From Hymenopellis radicata (Eukaryota > Basidiomycota > Agaricomycetes > Agaricales > Physalacriaceae), in contig JADNRX010000019.1 of the NCBI GenBank assembly GCA_015501595.1, positions 248,001 to 312,000 of the forward strand: DNA of 64,000 bases, written 5' to 3'. The translations under genes were made by a program, and so were the position numbers. The notes beneath the pieces are model-generated. The model was not told where the DNA came from and did no database searches. It worked only from the letters and a program-made list of their open reading frames with translations. Below are positions 19,736 to 30,540 of the stretch, one piece after another; the stretch's first letter is position 1, and every line of letters begins with the position of its first letter.

Positions 19736-21574
19736 TACAGTAGGTGAGTCCCAATCGTAACGGAGTGGCTTTAACATTGGACAGTTTGTGATAGCATCTT
19801 TCAAGGCCTGCATTGAAGCCTTTTCTTTTGGTCCCCACTGGAAGGGTATCGCGCCTTTATTTAGTCTATTCATGGCATATGCTTTAACTGCATAGTCTTT
19901 TATGAAGGCACGGAAGATTCCCGTGGTTCCGAGGAAGGACTTGACATGAGTTAAGTTTTCACAGTCCGGCCAGTCCTGAATAACCTTAACGCGGTCAGCG
20001 GCAGGCTTCCGTCCCGCGTACGAACATACATGTCCCACTACTACTATCTCGTCTGCGCAGATAATAGCTTTGAGACCAGAGAATGTGCCACCGGCGTATT
20101 TCATACGTTGAATGATTCTATTCATATTGTTAAGGTGTTCCCAAATGAATCGTCTGACTTTAGGATTCTCCGGAAGGACTTCCGGGTTTCCGTCCTTGTC
20201 CTCGTAACGAGTACTGGGCCCTTTGACTGGTACATCATCAATGTAAGGTCTGGTATACGCAGGTATCTCATCTCTGAGAATGTACGTTACATCTTCATGA
20301 AAGATGGGTACTGAATTTGTCCATCCCATGGGTAAGGTTCTAAGTCTTAAGGCTCCATAGGGTGTGGAGAACGTAGTCATATCTCGTGAAGAGATTGCTA
20401 ACAGTCGTTCATCATACCCTACATACAAGTCTAAAGTTCCTCCACAGGCTAAGCCAGCGAAAGCTTCTGCCAACTCTTCCGTTGCCGGAGGTAAACCTGA
20501 GTGCGCAATAGTTACTGCGTTCAAAGGTTCTAAACTATGTACTAGCCTTAACTTCTTACTATCTTTCTTAAGTACACAAAACCATCTTGATCTGTATGAA
20601 GAGTTGGATGGTTCATATACTCCCGTATCTATCTTGTTCTTAATAATCTTACAGACCTCCTCGTATATGCCCGGAGGGATTGGGATGTTCCGTAACACCC
20701 ATGGTGTATGCGGAATGATAGGCATGTCAACCGGTGGGAAGAAGTCTTCACGAAATTTCCCTTTTTCCGATTTATCCCATGCGAAACCCTCATTCTGAAG
20801 GCACATCAAGTGGTCTACAAGCTTTCTTTCCTCGGGCCATAAGAAATCTCCCTTATGGTCATTCTGTACTTGCTCCCGTCTTTCCGCTGTGTACCGGCCT
20901 GTAGGTACAAAGTCAGGAGGATGCATAGACAGTTTAGGTAGCGTGGCTAAAGGATCCCCTTGTATGTCACGGATGATCCGGAACTCATCCGGTAGGGTCC
21001 CGAGATGCGGTTTTGTCTTTAAGGCTACTGGTTTGTATTTCTTAGCCACGAAGGCACCGTAGACATCTGGTTTACGCATTTCGAATAATCCTTTAGGCTT
21101 GTGCATTTTCTTAAGTCCTTGAAGGAACACTTCTTGTTGTTTATTAATATACCCTTCAGCCATAGATACTGTAAACTGATTAAACACGCTTTGTAGTTCA
21201 TTAGGTACTCCATAGAACAACTGTGGAGTATCTAAAACTAGGCCATCCTCTGCTTCTTCTTGTGTTAACGGTTTTTGAATGTTAAACACCTTACGGAAGC
21301 CTTCGACCTTCCGTCGCGCATGTAATTCGATAGGGTGATCTCTTGGTGCGGGAACCCATATAGGTTCTTTGGGGTCCCGGTACATAAATTCTTTTCTAAG
21401 TGGTTTGACTGCTCGTTGAAGTCCTTCATTCGACTTCTTCAAGTATAGACTGGTCAAGTCACTTTGTGTAAAACTGGTCCTTTGTTCTCCAGGTACATAG
21501 GTCTCTTGTATCTTGTACCCAACTTTGCTATTACCCGTAATGTAGAGAGCCACCTCTCCTTGATCCGGGATCAA
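19736..21574 (-). CDS. pol: pol, reverse transcriptase part
   Basis: Reverse transcriptase of the Ty3/gypsy element, interrupted at its C-terminal end by the MITE. Visible motifs in order: WVLRNIPIPPGIYEEV, the fingers segment SRWFCVLKKDSKKLRLVHS, the first catalytic Asp in GGTLDLYVGYDERL, FSTPYGALRLRTLPMGWTNS, and the catalytic YIDD in RPYIDDVPVKGP. The thumb/connection follows (KSFLGTTGIFRAFIKDYAVKA). The frame meets the protease frame around 21571-21600 in a different phase, so expression may need a frameshift, or there has been an indel. The variant YIDDVPVKGP is one I associate with agaricomycete gypsy elements. Confidence 0.92.
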
Positions 21575-22869
21575 TTCCTCGAGCGGCTCTGAAAACCCTC
21601 TTGTTGAACAGGTCGGAGATACCTGGGTACTTCCCCTCTGGTGTAGGTCGGCATCGTAATCTTCCTTCCGTTACTGGGATCGGTGATTGTAGCTGCTACA
21701 TGGCCTTCTGAGTTCGAAGTCATAAGGTTGGATACCACTTCGAAGGGTCTTCCTAGTAGTACCTCATAAGCAGGTGCTTTGAGTATATGTACTTGTAGAT
21801 AGTATGTAATCCCTTCGAAGGTGAACGGAAGGTTCTGTGCTAATCCGACCGTGGTCGTTCGGGTCTGATCGGCGCTTTCCATCGTTATCTGGATGTTAGG
21901 GTTGTAAGGGATCCCTAATTCTAAAGCTGCCCTAAGTGACATAGAGACGATTTGTGACCCGGAATCGAGTAAACACTCCTTCCGGCCAGCTCCTCCAATG
22001 ATTGGCCATACTGTTCTTAATTCTTCGCTCTCTTTAGCTACATTTGCAGCATTATAGTTTACGTTGAAGTAAGGACCCGCATACCCATTGTTAAAATGGT
22101 AGAGCTGTACCACTGGATCATGTACTACTATGGCACCCTTAGGTAGGCCCTTGTTTTGGTCTAGATTGATCGTATAGTCAGATGGCGAAGTTGGTGCAAA
22201 CTCTAGCTGCACATTTACTTTGACATTCCGGCCTTTTAATAACTCTAACAAGTCCTTCTGCCAGGCCTCATTAGTAGCCAACATCTCAAAAGGTAAGAAG
22301 TGTTTCCAAAGTGACCGCCATTCTGGGTTTTCATTCAACATGGATCTAATCTTCGAGATTCTTTGGTAAGTTCTCTGTTTCTGTTGTTCGACTGGATCAG
22401 TTGAAGTAGCTACTGGCTCTGGAGCCTTTAAGGCTTCTTCAATGATCTTGTTTAGTTCTTGGTCTTCTTGGTCTATACCTTTGCTTAGAGTAGTAGCTTC
22501 TTTCGGTGTCACGGAAGGCTGTGCCGGTTCCGGTTCCTCTACGAATGTTACTTTCTTCCTCATAGGTATGACTACTTCCACTTGTCTTTGGGAAGGTCTA
22601 GGTGCGTTTCCGGCTTGGAAATTGGGACCAGGTTTAGGTCTGGTCTCCACATTATCTGATTTTTCTAGATTAGTTTGTGAACGAGTGTTTGCATATTGGC
22701 TCTCAAGAGGCTCTACTGTTACACTAGTAGGCCCAGACTTTGGCGGAAGCTCCGATTTTATTTCCGGAAGAGGATTATTGGCACTCCAACTTTGTCTTTG
22801 TGACTCTATTAGGTGCTCTAATAATTTTCTTTCCATCGTATTAAGTGTCGCGTCTTCCTTCTTTTCCAA
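21571..22869 (-). CDS. retroelement protease region
   Basis: 432-codon frame. The first about 150 residues are polar and Pro/Glu-rich (linker after gag). A retropepsin-like aspartic protease follows near residues 300-390: the active-site loop reads CLLDSGSQIVSMSL (D-S-G in place of D-T-G), and the partner hydrophobic segment is YEVLLGRPFEVVSN. It cleaves the Gag-Pol polyprotein. It lies between gag and the reverse transcriptase, each in its own frame, and the stop overlaps the next frame by a few bases. Confidence 0.88.
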   Translation of the reverse strand: MEKKEDATLNTMERKLLEHLIESQRQSWSANNPLPEIKSELPPKSGPTSVTVEPLESQYANTRSQTNLEKSDNVETRPKPGPNFQAGNAPRPSQRQVEVVIPMRKKVTFVEEPEPAQPSVTPKEATTLSKGIDQEDQELNKIIEEALKAPEPVATSTDPVEQQKQRTYQRISKIRSMLNENPEWRSLWKHFLPFEMLATNEAWQKDLLELLKGRNVKVNVQLEFAPTSPSDYTINLDQNKGLPKGAIVVHDPVVQLYHFNNGYAGPYFNVNYNAANVAKESEELRTVWPIIGGAGRKECLLDSGSQIVSMSLRAALELGIPYNPNIQITMESADQTRTTTVGLAQNLPFTFEGITYYLQVHILKAPAYEVLLGRPFEVVSNLMTSNSEGHVAATITDPSNGRKITMPTYTRGEVPRYLRPVQQEGFQSRSRN

Positions 22870-22993
22870 AGTCTTGTCTATCCTCGAGCTTAATCGAAAT
22901 TTGCCTGGGTCTCTGAGCCTCTACTTTGATCAATCATGGTCTGAGGGCTGAACATTTCTTCTTCGTCTTCAATAGCGAAGTTCTGAGTCTTGA

Positions 22994-24388
22994 TCATGGC
23001 TGAAGCTTCTGGGGCAACTTGCCATTCATTTTCTCCATCAACTTCCAAACTTGCCAAGCGGGCCAAATGCCTGCTTTAGCTTTACTTCCAACAGACACCC
23101 CATTTCGTAAGAAATAGAATTTAACACCGTTCGGCTTGTAAATCCATCCTTCCGTTTCCATCTTCTGACAGTGAGGACACTCTCTGGCAAAGTGACCTTC
23201 TTCACCGCAAAAGTAACAGAGGTTTCCGTTGTTATTATGATGTTGATGTTGATGCCCCGGAGGGCTTCTACTGCTTCCGGGTTGGTTTCTGATCAACATT
23301 CCGTTAGGAGCCACATTACTGTGTTGCATAGTAGGTGGTCCTCCCGGATAGTTGGGGGCTCCTTGAGCTAAATGTTGTACTACGTGGTAAGGATAGCTTA
23401 TAGGTTCACTGGCATAGTCATACTGTTGGACATGTTGGGTCCTGACTCCCTGATTCCCTCTAGCTATCTCTTTGAACGCCGCCAACAGTTGTTCGTGGTG
23501 ACGAACTTGGAGCTGTTCTTGAGCAAGACGTGCTTCTCGTTGTTCCTTAGCTTCAATCTTGAATCTATCCATAAGTAAGGCCAAGTTCTCATTTTGTTGT
23601 GATAAGTCCTCAGTCTTGACTCTGGAGGTTGAAACTGGTACCAGACCCCGCTCATAAGTGCGTCCAGAAAGCACATCTGGTGCTTCCGTGGTCTGGCCGA
23701 AGACGTTCATATCTCCGAAATGAGTGCTAATGGCACCAACTACCTCTTCTAAAGTCCAGCGTAGTCCAACTGCCTTGGCTTTATCGGAAGACTCCGGATG
23801 TGCCCGTTTCAGTTCCACTTGTACACTAGCCCATGCTGGGCCTAGGATACAGGAAATGATCTGGTCTATAGCATATTTTTCCGTTATGTCCTTATTGTTG
23901 ATCAAGTAAAGCATAACATGCATGATGACACGTTTGAACTCAACCCAACTTGCTTTGTTGTAGATCTGACTAGACCTATACAGGTTGAGCTTCTCTTCTA
24001 GTTCTCTGGTAGTGTAACGTCTATCATCTGCACCAATACCATAACTTTCCATAATAGCTTTCTTGAACTCCGGATAAGCACCAGCCGCATACTCTGGCAT
24101 GGCCATCCACTGAGTTCGGATGTCTTCATCTACATAACTGACGGCAACTTCAATTTGCAGTTCCGTGTCTGTGACCTTATTAGCTGGAAAGATCCAGTCT
24201 AGGGCGTTGAAATATTTCTTAATACCACCTGGTGTGGCATTAAAGTCAGGTGCATGTCTGGTACCCGGAATGGGTAGATGCTTTCCGTCTAGAGCGTCTG
24301 AGACAGCTTTCGACGGGTATTTAGTGGGGTCTAATCCCATTTTGGGTAACTGTTGTCGTAGATCTCTAAAAAGAGAATGCGGTTGCAA
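22994..24388 (-). CDS. gag: gag
   Basis: 464-codon frame for the capsid/nucleocapsid protein. The central part is the Ty3/gypsy Gag capsid fold region (for example FNALDWIFPANKVTD, followed by W-rich helices and ELEEKLNLYRSSQIY). The C-terminal zinc knuckle is CYFCGEEGHFARECPHC (CX2CX4HX4C, the CCHC nucleocapsid signature). The reading frame stays open upstream of 24388 (...SLVPYPDPLSGDENEDF) to about 24490. There it meets a second frame (24451-24860) with a Ser/Pro-rich Gag N-terminus; the shift falls at a C5A4 run and fits a one-base indel. No ATG is seen in the N-terminal part after the PBS, so the true start is unclear. Confidence 0.88.
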   Translation of the reverse strand: MQPHSLFRDLRQQLPKMGLDPTKYPSKAVSDALDGKHLPIPGTRHAPDFNATPGGIKKYFNALDWIFPANKVTDTELQIEVAVSYVDEDIRTQWMAMPEYAAGAYPEFKKAIMESYGIGADDRRYTTRELEEKLNLYRSSQIYNKASWVEFKRVIMHVMLYLINNKDITEKYAIDQIISCILGPAWASVQVELKRAHPESSDKAKAVGLRWTLEEVVGAISTHFGDMNVFGQTTEAPDVLSGRTYERGLVPVSTSRVKTEDLSQQNENLALLMDRFKIEAKEQREARLAQEQLQVRHHEQLLAAFKEIARGNQGVRTQHVQQYDYASEPISYPYHVVQHLAQGAPNYPGGPPTMQHSNVAPNGMLIRNQPGSSRSPPGHQHQHHNNNGNLCYFCGEEGHFARECPHCQKMETEGWIYKPNGVKFYFLRNGVSVGSKAKAGIWPAWQVWKLMEKMNGKLPQKLQP

Positions 24389-24450
24389 GGAGTAGTCTGG
24401 AAGACGGAAGTCCTCGTTTTCGTCTCCGGATAGAGGGTCCGGATAGGGAA

Positions 24451-24860
24451 CTAGCGACTTAGGGGCCGCTTTTGGTGCACTTGGTGCTTTTGGGGGTTAG
24501 TCCTGATAGGAGGAGTAACGGGTTCCGGAAGGACTTGTGTCTTCTTCCGTAACGGGTGTTCTTTTTGGTTAGACTGAGCTGCCTTAGCGATAGCTTTTTG
24601 TCTAGCTTCTGGACCACCGTCTACAAGAGAACCTGGGACTAGAGCACTTGGTCTGAGGGTTCTATCCGAACTAGTAGAAGGGTTTCTAGAACTTGTACTA
24701 GCACGGGGAGCAGGAGGTGGGGATAAGTCTTTCTGACTTGCAGTATATCGCAAGGACTGCGAGGTCGGAGTCTGCTTGGCAGGTATTTTGGTTTTTGAGA
24801 GCTGGGTAAGCTCTATAGCGCTTCCGGGTTCTGGTCCCTGGAAGGTTCTGAACAATTTAA
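24451..24860 (-). pseudogene. gag: frameshifted N-terminal part of gag
   Basis: An open frame between the PBS and the main gag frame encodes a basic, Ser/Thr/Pro-rich sequence (for example PPPAPRASTSSRNPSTSS, then KKTQVLPEPVTPPIRTNP). Joined with the main gag frame by a one-base change near 24490, the sense continues (NP-K-AP-S-AP-K-AA). The stop at 24451-24453 is therefore probably secondary. Confidence 0.6.
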
Positions 24861-24881
24861 GCCCCCTCGCGGTGGGCTCCA
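24861..24881 (-). promoter_or_regulatory. primer binding site
   Basis: Five nucleotides inside the 5' LTR the minus strand reads TGGAGCCCACCGCGAGGG. It starts with TGG, complementary to a tRNA 3' CCA end, with a GC-rich continuation of 18-21 nt. I cannot name the tRNA from memory. Confidence 0.75.
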
Positions 24882-24886
24882 AAATA

Positions 24887-26576
24887 TGATAGGCAGTGTA
24901 GGAATACACTACTGAAATAACACAACACACACACAAAACACAAATCAATAAAAGGTACTATACAAACACCAACAGACTGCTGCAGTCTGTCTGGACAAGT
25001 AAAAGGATCCGACCTTTAACACTCGTAACGAAATACAACTTTAGTCAAACACTCGTTGACTCAAAGAGGATCCAAACGGAAGGGTGAAGTGTACTTCCTA
25101 AACTACGCAAAGGCAAGTTCGAGGGAGCTAGGGTGTGCAGAACTTGTAAGGTTCCGGAAGAACGGAAAGGGCTTCCGACGTCTTAGCCGATGTCTTGGAT
25201 CGCAGGTACACGAGTTACGGGTTTGATCGTCTGCGCGTTGACCGTCTTGTTCCAATCCACCTTTAACTAACAGAGTGGAGTTCAAGTTCGTTCTTTGAGT
25301 AAAGATCCGCGGGGGCTTGATACACACACTAAGCTTGTCTGAACTTAACGTCTGAGGATTCTGTTCTTATATGAACCAAAAGCAGTTGCAAGCGTGGTGA
25401 CTTCAAGATTTCTTAAGTGGACACGGAAAGGTTTTCTCGCTTCCGCCGTTTAGACTTCGTCTAGGGACAAAGGGGCTTCAACAGGCTGTATACGGGGGTG
25501 CAGATTAACTACTGGCTACGATGTTGAACAGTCCCTTTTATACTACGTACGGCTAAAGAATGGCGTAAGGCTACTTACTAACTACGGCTTATCTTTGTAG
25601 TATAACCGGAAGTATTTGAAATGTTTCCTGCGTAGAACCGGAAGTATAGTTCTGTTTCCGGTCCGTCGGACATCTGGAAGGGTACATTCCCGGATGTAGT
25701 CAAGGTAACACATGGACTGCACCAGGAACAGTATCTGGGCCTTTCGTTATCAACCCAACTGTCCTGACTTGTCTGAGTATAAGTCTTGCTTAGCCTAACA
25801 GTGTCTAATCTTGTCCCTAAGCGGAGGTTCAAGGTCTAAGTCTTAGGATTCTGTAGATACCCTGTACATGGTTCTTTGGAGTGGGTATGGTTCTAGGGTT
25901 GGAGATCCAGTAGATATACAGTTTCTCTTATCTCGGATGTAGCTGTGCCTGGTAGTTTTGGCACCGGGTCAAAGCTGGGCCTATTTGCAAAAGGTGCCTG
26001 CGGATAGCTATCCGCAGGGTGCTATCTGATCGGACTGTCCGTCCAAACGGAAGTATGGCGTGATTGTGGAGTATTTTGGGTTCTAGGTTTTAAGGGTTCG
26101 GATGGTCCATGTGGGCCTCAAATACCGGATATGCAGGCATCCATAATGATCTACCTTACTGTTTCTGTACTCGTAGAGACTAATGAACGTTGTGTGCGCG
26201 GTTTTACCGTGTAGCGGATAACTCGCAGTGTTTTCCGTGTCTGTGTGAAGTACACACGCTCCACGGAAGGGAATTTGTCCTTCCGCGGGTTCAGAGAGTT
26301 ATGATAAACCCGGTCGCCTTGAGTATTTGATATTCAGGTACGTTCTGGAGATACAGAAGCGTCCACGGAAGTTTTACGGAAGTATCCGCGGGTCCTTCCG
26401 GGGGCGTGATATCGCCACCTTGGAGTCTCTTCGCGTCCTAAAGAGAGTCTCCGTGAAGTTAGATAGTCTAACCTCAGTGTACTTCTGGGTTGTAAACGCG
26501 TCTAGTTCAGGTCTAGCACTTGTACAGAAATCGCAAAATGTAGCCATTCTGTGGCATAATTGTAACATGCATATCA
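24887..26576 (-). repeat. 5' LTR
   Basis: 1690 bp with TG...CA ends on the minus strand, matching the LTR at 6411-10123. It is undisrupted except for the missing segment of about 150 bp near 25483. I count twelve CGGAAG or CTTCCG words in it, against less than one expected. It contains the 20-bp palindrome at 25998-26017. The short open frames in it are by-products. Confidence 0.93.
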
Positions 26577-28159
26577 GCGTGCATCTCCGCCGATCGTGGA
26601 AAAACCATCGGAACAAAACAATCAAAGGCAAGGCTGCCGTTTATGCCGAGATACGCAACCAGCTCCACACGCTTGAAGACGCGTTGGTCATGAGCATGTC
26701 CTTTGCTGGGGCGAAAGCACGCGTCGCACAGGAATGCATTCTATTAGAGGCCAGCGCACTGGCAGACCCATCGTACAACTCCGGTCTTGTCCATCTTGAC
26801 TACCTCGAAAACTATTGGCTTCAGTCTCAAGGGTTATGGGAAAGCTGGGCTGAATTTGGTCGACACAGAGCTGCATCGGTGTTATGTTGTTCTCCCGACA
26901 AAGTTGTTATCACCACGAATCACCTCGAATCATTCAACAATGTGCTCAAGAACCATCATATCCGCCGAAAACAGCGAGGTGGTCGTCGCTTGCGACTTGA
27001 TGTCCTCATTAAATTTGTGGTTACCGACATGATTCCTTCCCTTTTTCAGCAACGGCGGATGGAGCGGGCAGAGCGGCAGCGCTATAAAGCGTGGGTTCTA
27101 TCATTGCCTGGAGGTGATCAGCTCTGGCAGGAGAAACAGACGGGTCGACCCTCCAATCAACCACTTATGTTCCTTGTTGTTGATGAAGGAAGGGACAGGT
27201 TGGCGCCGCGCGCGTGAGCTTGTCTTACACAAGCAAATCAGCGCTCCAACGCTTCTGCCTGGTGACACAGGGCTGAGCTTTACTTGCTACTCATCCGTCG
27301 CCACAGAACTTGACGAGGAACCCGTTATCTACACCATTCTGCTTAGTTTCAACGGCCTGGGCTCGTGTTCTTGTCCAGACTTTTCATACCGCGGAGGTGC
27401 ATGCAAACATATCCGTGCGGCTCTCATCATTATTGATCAACTACGCGCCAAACGCGGTATCCAGATTCCCGCTATCTGTTTACCATCAACGGAAGTGGAT
27501 GCACGACGACTTCACAGTAACTTGGTCCTCCAGGGCATACAGCTTGGTGATAACCAGCCAATCGCAGCTTCAGCACATCGGCTGACTGATATTCTGGGAG
27601 GACCCAAGTTGGATGGTGTTGGCATCGAAATCGAAGCGGAACAGGATGAGATTGATGGAAGTGAAGAGGAAAGCGAGTGTGAGGATGATAATGATGATGA
27701 TGAACTGTCATTGGTGTGTCTTGCCTACTTGGTCTTCTTGATCTTTCTTGACTAATTCCGAGTCCATGTTTAGAGCGTTCCGAGTCTTCAAACCATCACC
27801 TCAAGTTCCCAAGCTGGACTTCAAGATCAGGCTGTTGCTCGTACTTTGCACGACCTCAGAAGGATAGCCCCGGCTCTTGGAGATCTTGCCACTCTTCTCC
27901 GTGACACGGGTGCCACCTTGCCGCTATCTGATGTACCGGAAGCCAGTATTCTCTGTTCACATCTTCTCTCACATTTACTTCTCAGCTATCGGCCATGATA
28001 ACATCATCATCCACACCTTCTTCGTCAGCTACGATTGATAGCGCCACGGTCCCGTCAGTGTCGGCATCGAGCGGGCCGTCCAAGTTGTCCGCCGGCGACA
28101 TTCTTCCTCCCTCACCCGAAAAATTGCAGAAGCGACATGAATCATACTCAGTACATTAA
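26577..28159 (+). pseudogene. truncated MULE-type transposase with SWIM zinc finger
   Basis: The frame starts abruptly at the LTR edge (VHLRRSWKNHRNKTIKG...), so the N-terminal part with the DDE core is missing. Visible parts are a helical region (LESFNNVLKNHHIRRKQRGG, RRLRLDVLIKFVV) and a SWIM finger, CSCPDFSYRGGACKHI (CXCX8-10CXH), as in Mutator-like transposases. A frame change at a CGCGCGCG run near 27216 (RAPRA stop versus RARELVLHK), an intron at 27714-27773, and a further change near 27990 lead to the likely natural end LPPSPEKLQKRHESYSVH with a stop at 28157-28159. It is a decayed transposon gene rather than a host gene. Confidence 0.75.
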
Positions 28160-28795
28160 ATACACCTGCTATACACTTGCTCCCTCTGTATATAGTCTTT
28201 CATTCCAGATATTTAACCCGACATGTCCCAAGCGAGTTGTCGAATGGATTTGAAGTCTTTTAGTTGCCGGATAGACAACGTGGCGTTATCTGTGCTTCGA
28301 TTATCGGATCTACCTGGGAGGAAGCCAGCACACGTCATCCGCACCCTTCCCAAATGGGCAGGTCTATGCGTCGTCTTAACGTCCTCCCACGTACGACATC
28401 GTATTTTTACATAGCCAGGAAATTGCAGGAAGAAACCATCGTTCTGCTCGTTATCTAAACCGTCGCGTCGTGCACGCGTTCACGATCGCACTCTAAAGCT
28501 CTGAGTCCGATTTTCGATCGTGTCCAATTGCAAGTGCACACAACATCGAGAACAACAAGGATTTCCTCAAGTCCTCAGTATCACGTATCCGTTGGTTCCA
28601 GCCTCAAACGAGAAGTATTCTTCTTATCTGTATCGGCGAAGCCGCCGTCGGCCGCGAGCTTTTGTTGTATAGCTGTCAGTGAGCTTTAAGCCTCTTTACA
28701 GTAAGCACAGCGTAGTCATCCGGTTACCGGCCCGATTGCTGTATCTTGCTGTTTACGGTCATCAGTCTTGTTTGTACTCAGCGCTCTCTTCTACC
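28160..28795. other. intergenic region upstream of BUD13
   Basis: No gene is recognised. Short unrelated open frames exist at 28223-28458. The region must hold the BUD13 promoter. Confidence 0.4.
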
Positions 28796-29817
28796 ATGTC
28801 GGATATGAAAGCGTACCTCGCACAGAAATACATGTCTGGGCCAAAAGCGGATGCAATATTAGCCCGCTCTGCCCCAAAGAAGAAGAAACGAAAGACCACG
28901 ACCGCGACATCAGGCGTTTCACTGGTTAAAGACGACGACGGTGGCTGGGGAGATGAGCAGGCAAGAGACGACCCAGATGATGCTGCAGAAGCGGTCGTGG
29001 AGGTATCTGACCGGTCGTTCAAGAAGAGAAAGCGCGAGGGCGAAGCGGATTCAGGATGGGCGGTCGTACGCGAGCCGACACCGCCGCCAGCAGAGGATGA
29101 GAAACCCCAGGTTGTCGAGACCGACACGCCCTTTGCTGGTGGTCTTGTGTCGGCGAAACAGTTGAAGAAGGTTCTTCCGCAGGTTCAAGCTACGACGTCG
29201 GCGGACAACAACAGCCTTACTGCAGAGGAGATTGCCAAGGCCCAAGAGACTGTGTATCGCGATGCTACTGGGCGCAAAATAGACACCAAGGCTGCGCGCG
29301 CAGAGGCTGCACGGAAGAAACGGGAATTGGAGGAGAAAGAGGCGCAGAAAATGGAGTGGGGCAAGGGTCTGGTGCAGCGAGACGAGGCAGAGCAGAACAA
29401 GAAGGAATTGGAAAAGCAGCGGAATAAGAAGGGATTCAGACACGCTGATGACGAGGACTTGAACGAGGAACTCAAAGCAAAGGAACTTTGGAACGATCCC
29501 GCTGCTGCATTCTTGACGGTACGCTCACTTCATTGTATGTGTTCAACATACGCTGACATTGCCAACAGAAAAAGAAAGCCAAAGGACCTAAGCTTCCACA
29601 ATACAATGGCCCTCCGCCACCGCCAAATCGCTTTGGAATACGACCTGGGTACAGATGGGATGGTGTCGGTATGTTTATGTTCCCCCGTCTTGCTACCTAC
29701 TTGGCTGACATTTTGGTAGATCGCAGTAACGGCTTTGAGAAGAAGTTCTTCCAAAACCAAAACGCCAAGAAGCGGAGAGGTTTGGAGAGTTACCAATGGA
29801 GCGCCGAAGACATGTAG
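28796..29817 (+). CDS. BUD13: pre-mRNA splicing factor BUD13 (CWC26)
   Basis: 306-aa protein from three exons: 28796-29518, 29569-29668 and 29720-29817, with 50- and 51-nt introns. The start [15 protein letters not shown] and the C-terminus [38 protein letters not shown]... (its first 20 residues being the signature) identify BUD13, a subunit of the RES (retention and splicing) complex that binds the activated spliceosome in the nucleus. The middle is basic then acidic and coiled-coil-like ([15 protein letters not shown]). Length is typical of fungal BUD13. The upstream in-frame extension to 28679 has no good start context. Confidence 0.93.
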
Positions 29818-30540
29818 GCCTTGACGGATACTATCATTCTGGATGCAGCTATAGCGCCGCGGCCCATGAGAGGCGGGCGGTGTTGGGGACAAACTATGAG
29901 CTGGGCACATTCGGTACTTGCTTCCTTCTGTGCTAGTTCGATCTAACTCGCGGTGACGTTCAGCTGTTTCGAACGAAACGTTGTCTGTGCATTTCGATGT
30001 ACGCCAGCGCCCTTAATATATTGGTGTCACGTCTACTTGAAAGGCGACCTATTATCTCAAGAGTAACTCTCGAGAAGTAAAATCTCTCATACGTCTCGCT
30101 GAAACGTCACAGCACCTTGCCCATTTACCCAGTCACTTGCGCTCTCTATGTCGAGGGCTCGTTCAATTTTCACTAAGCTTGTACATCCATTTCTACGCCC
30201 TGGCGGTCTCTTGTCACCGTGTTGATTTCAGTTCGCCCTCTTCCATCACTGCCGCATACATGAAGGTCGATTCCATTTGCGCGATACAAAATCAGATTGA
30301 AAATATTAAGGCGGCAGGACTGCAATGTAGCCGACGCATCCGTTACCATCCTGAACAGCGTCAGTGAAGTGTCGACAAACCGGGATCAATGACAAGACTC
30401 GTACATCTTCACAATACAAACTCTGGATGTACGGCGTACCCTTTCATCCTGGAGCCTCCTCGTACGAGATAATAGGTAGAGATCCCAACGTCAACATGTC
30501 GAAGAACATTGCCCAGATATAGGATGTCCAATGTACAGAT
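29818..30540. other. intergenic region, no gene seen
   Basis: Downstream of BUD13 about 720 bp carry only short frames (for example 30137-30367). I see no motif or splice-linked exons. Confidence 0.4.

Larger units (their letters stand above)
6411..26576 (-). mobile_element. giant Ty3/gypsy LTR retrotransposon with accessory genes
   Basis: A complete but inactivated LTR retrotransposon on the minus strand, about 20.2 kb as it stands and about 18.1 kb after subtracting two nested insertions. On its own strand it runs: 5' LTR (26576-24887), PBS (24881-24861), gag, protease, reverse transcriptase, RNase H/integrase, two sense accessory genes, two antisense accessory genes, polypurine tract, 3' LTR (10123-6411). 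The LTRs begin TGATATGCATG and end CTGCCTATCA on the minus strand. The order PR-RT-RH-IN is that of Ty3/gypsy (Metaviridae). The 14.8-kb interior is two to three times the usual 5-6 kb. Flanking pentamers (accgt on the left, gcgtg on the right) do not match, so no target-site duplication is seen; ectopic recombination or rearrangement is likely. Confidence 0.93.

Noticed and set aside
24451..24948. A separate 165-codon gene starting inside the LTR
   Set aside because: The first codons (MICVLCVCCVISVV) are read through the LTR and PBS. The rest is the N-terminal part of gag in a shifted frame.
26327..26576. SWIM transposase frame extending back into the LTR
   Set aside because: The same sequence is in the other LTR, where no transposase follows, so the open frame across the border is fortuitous.
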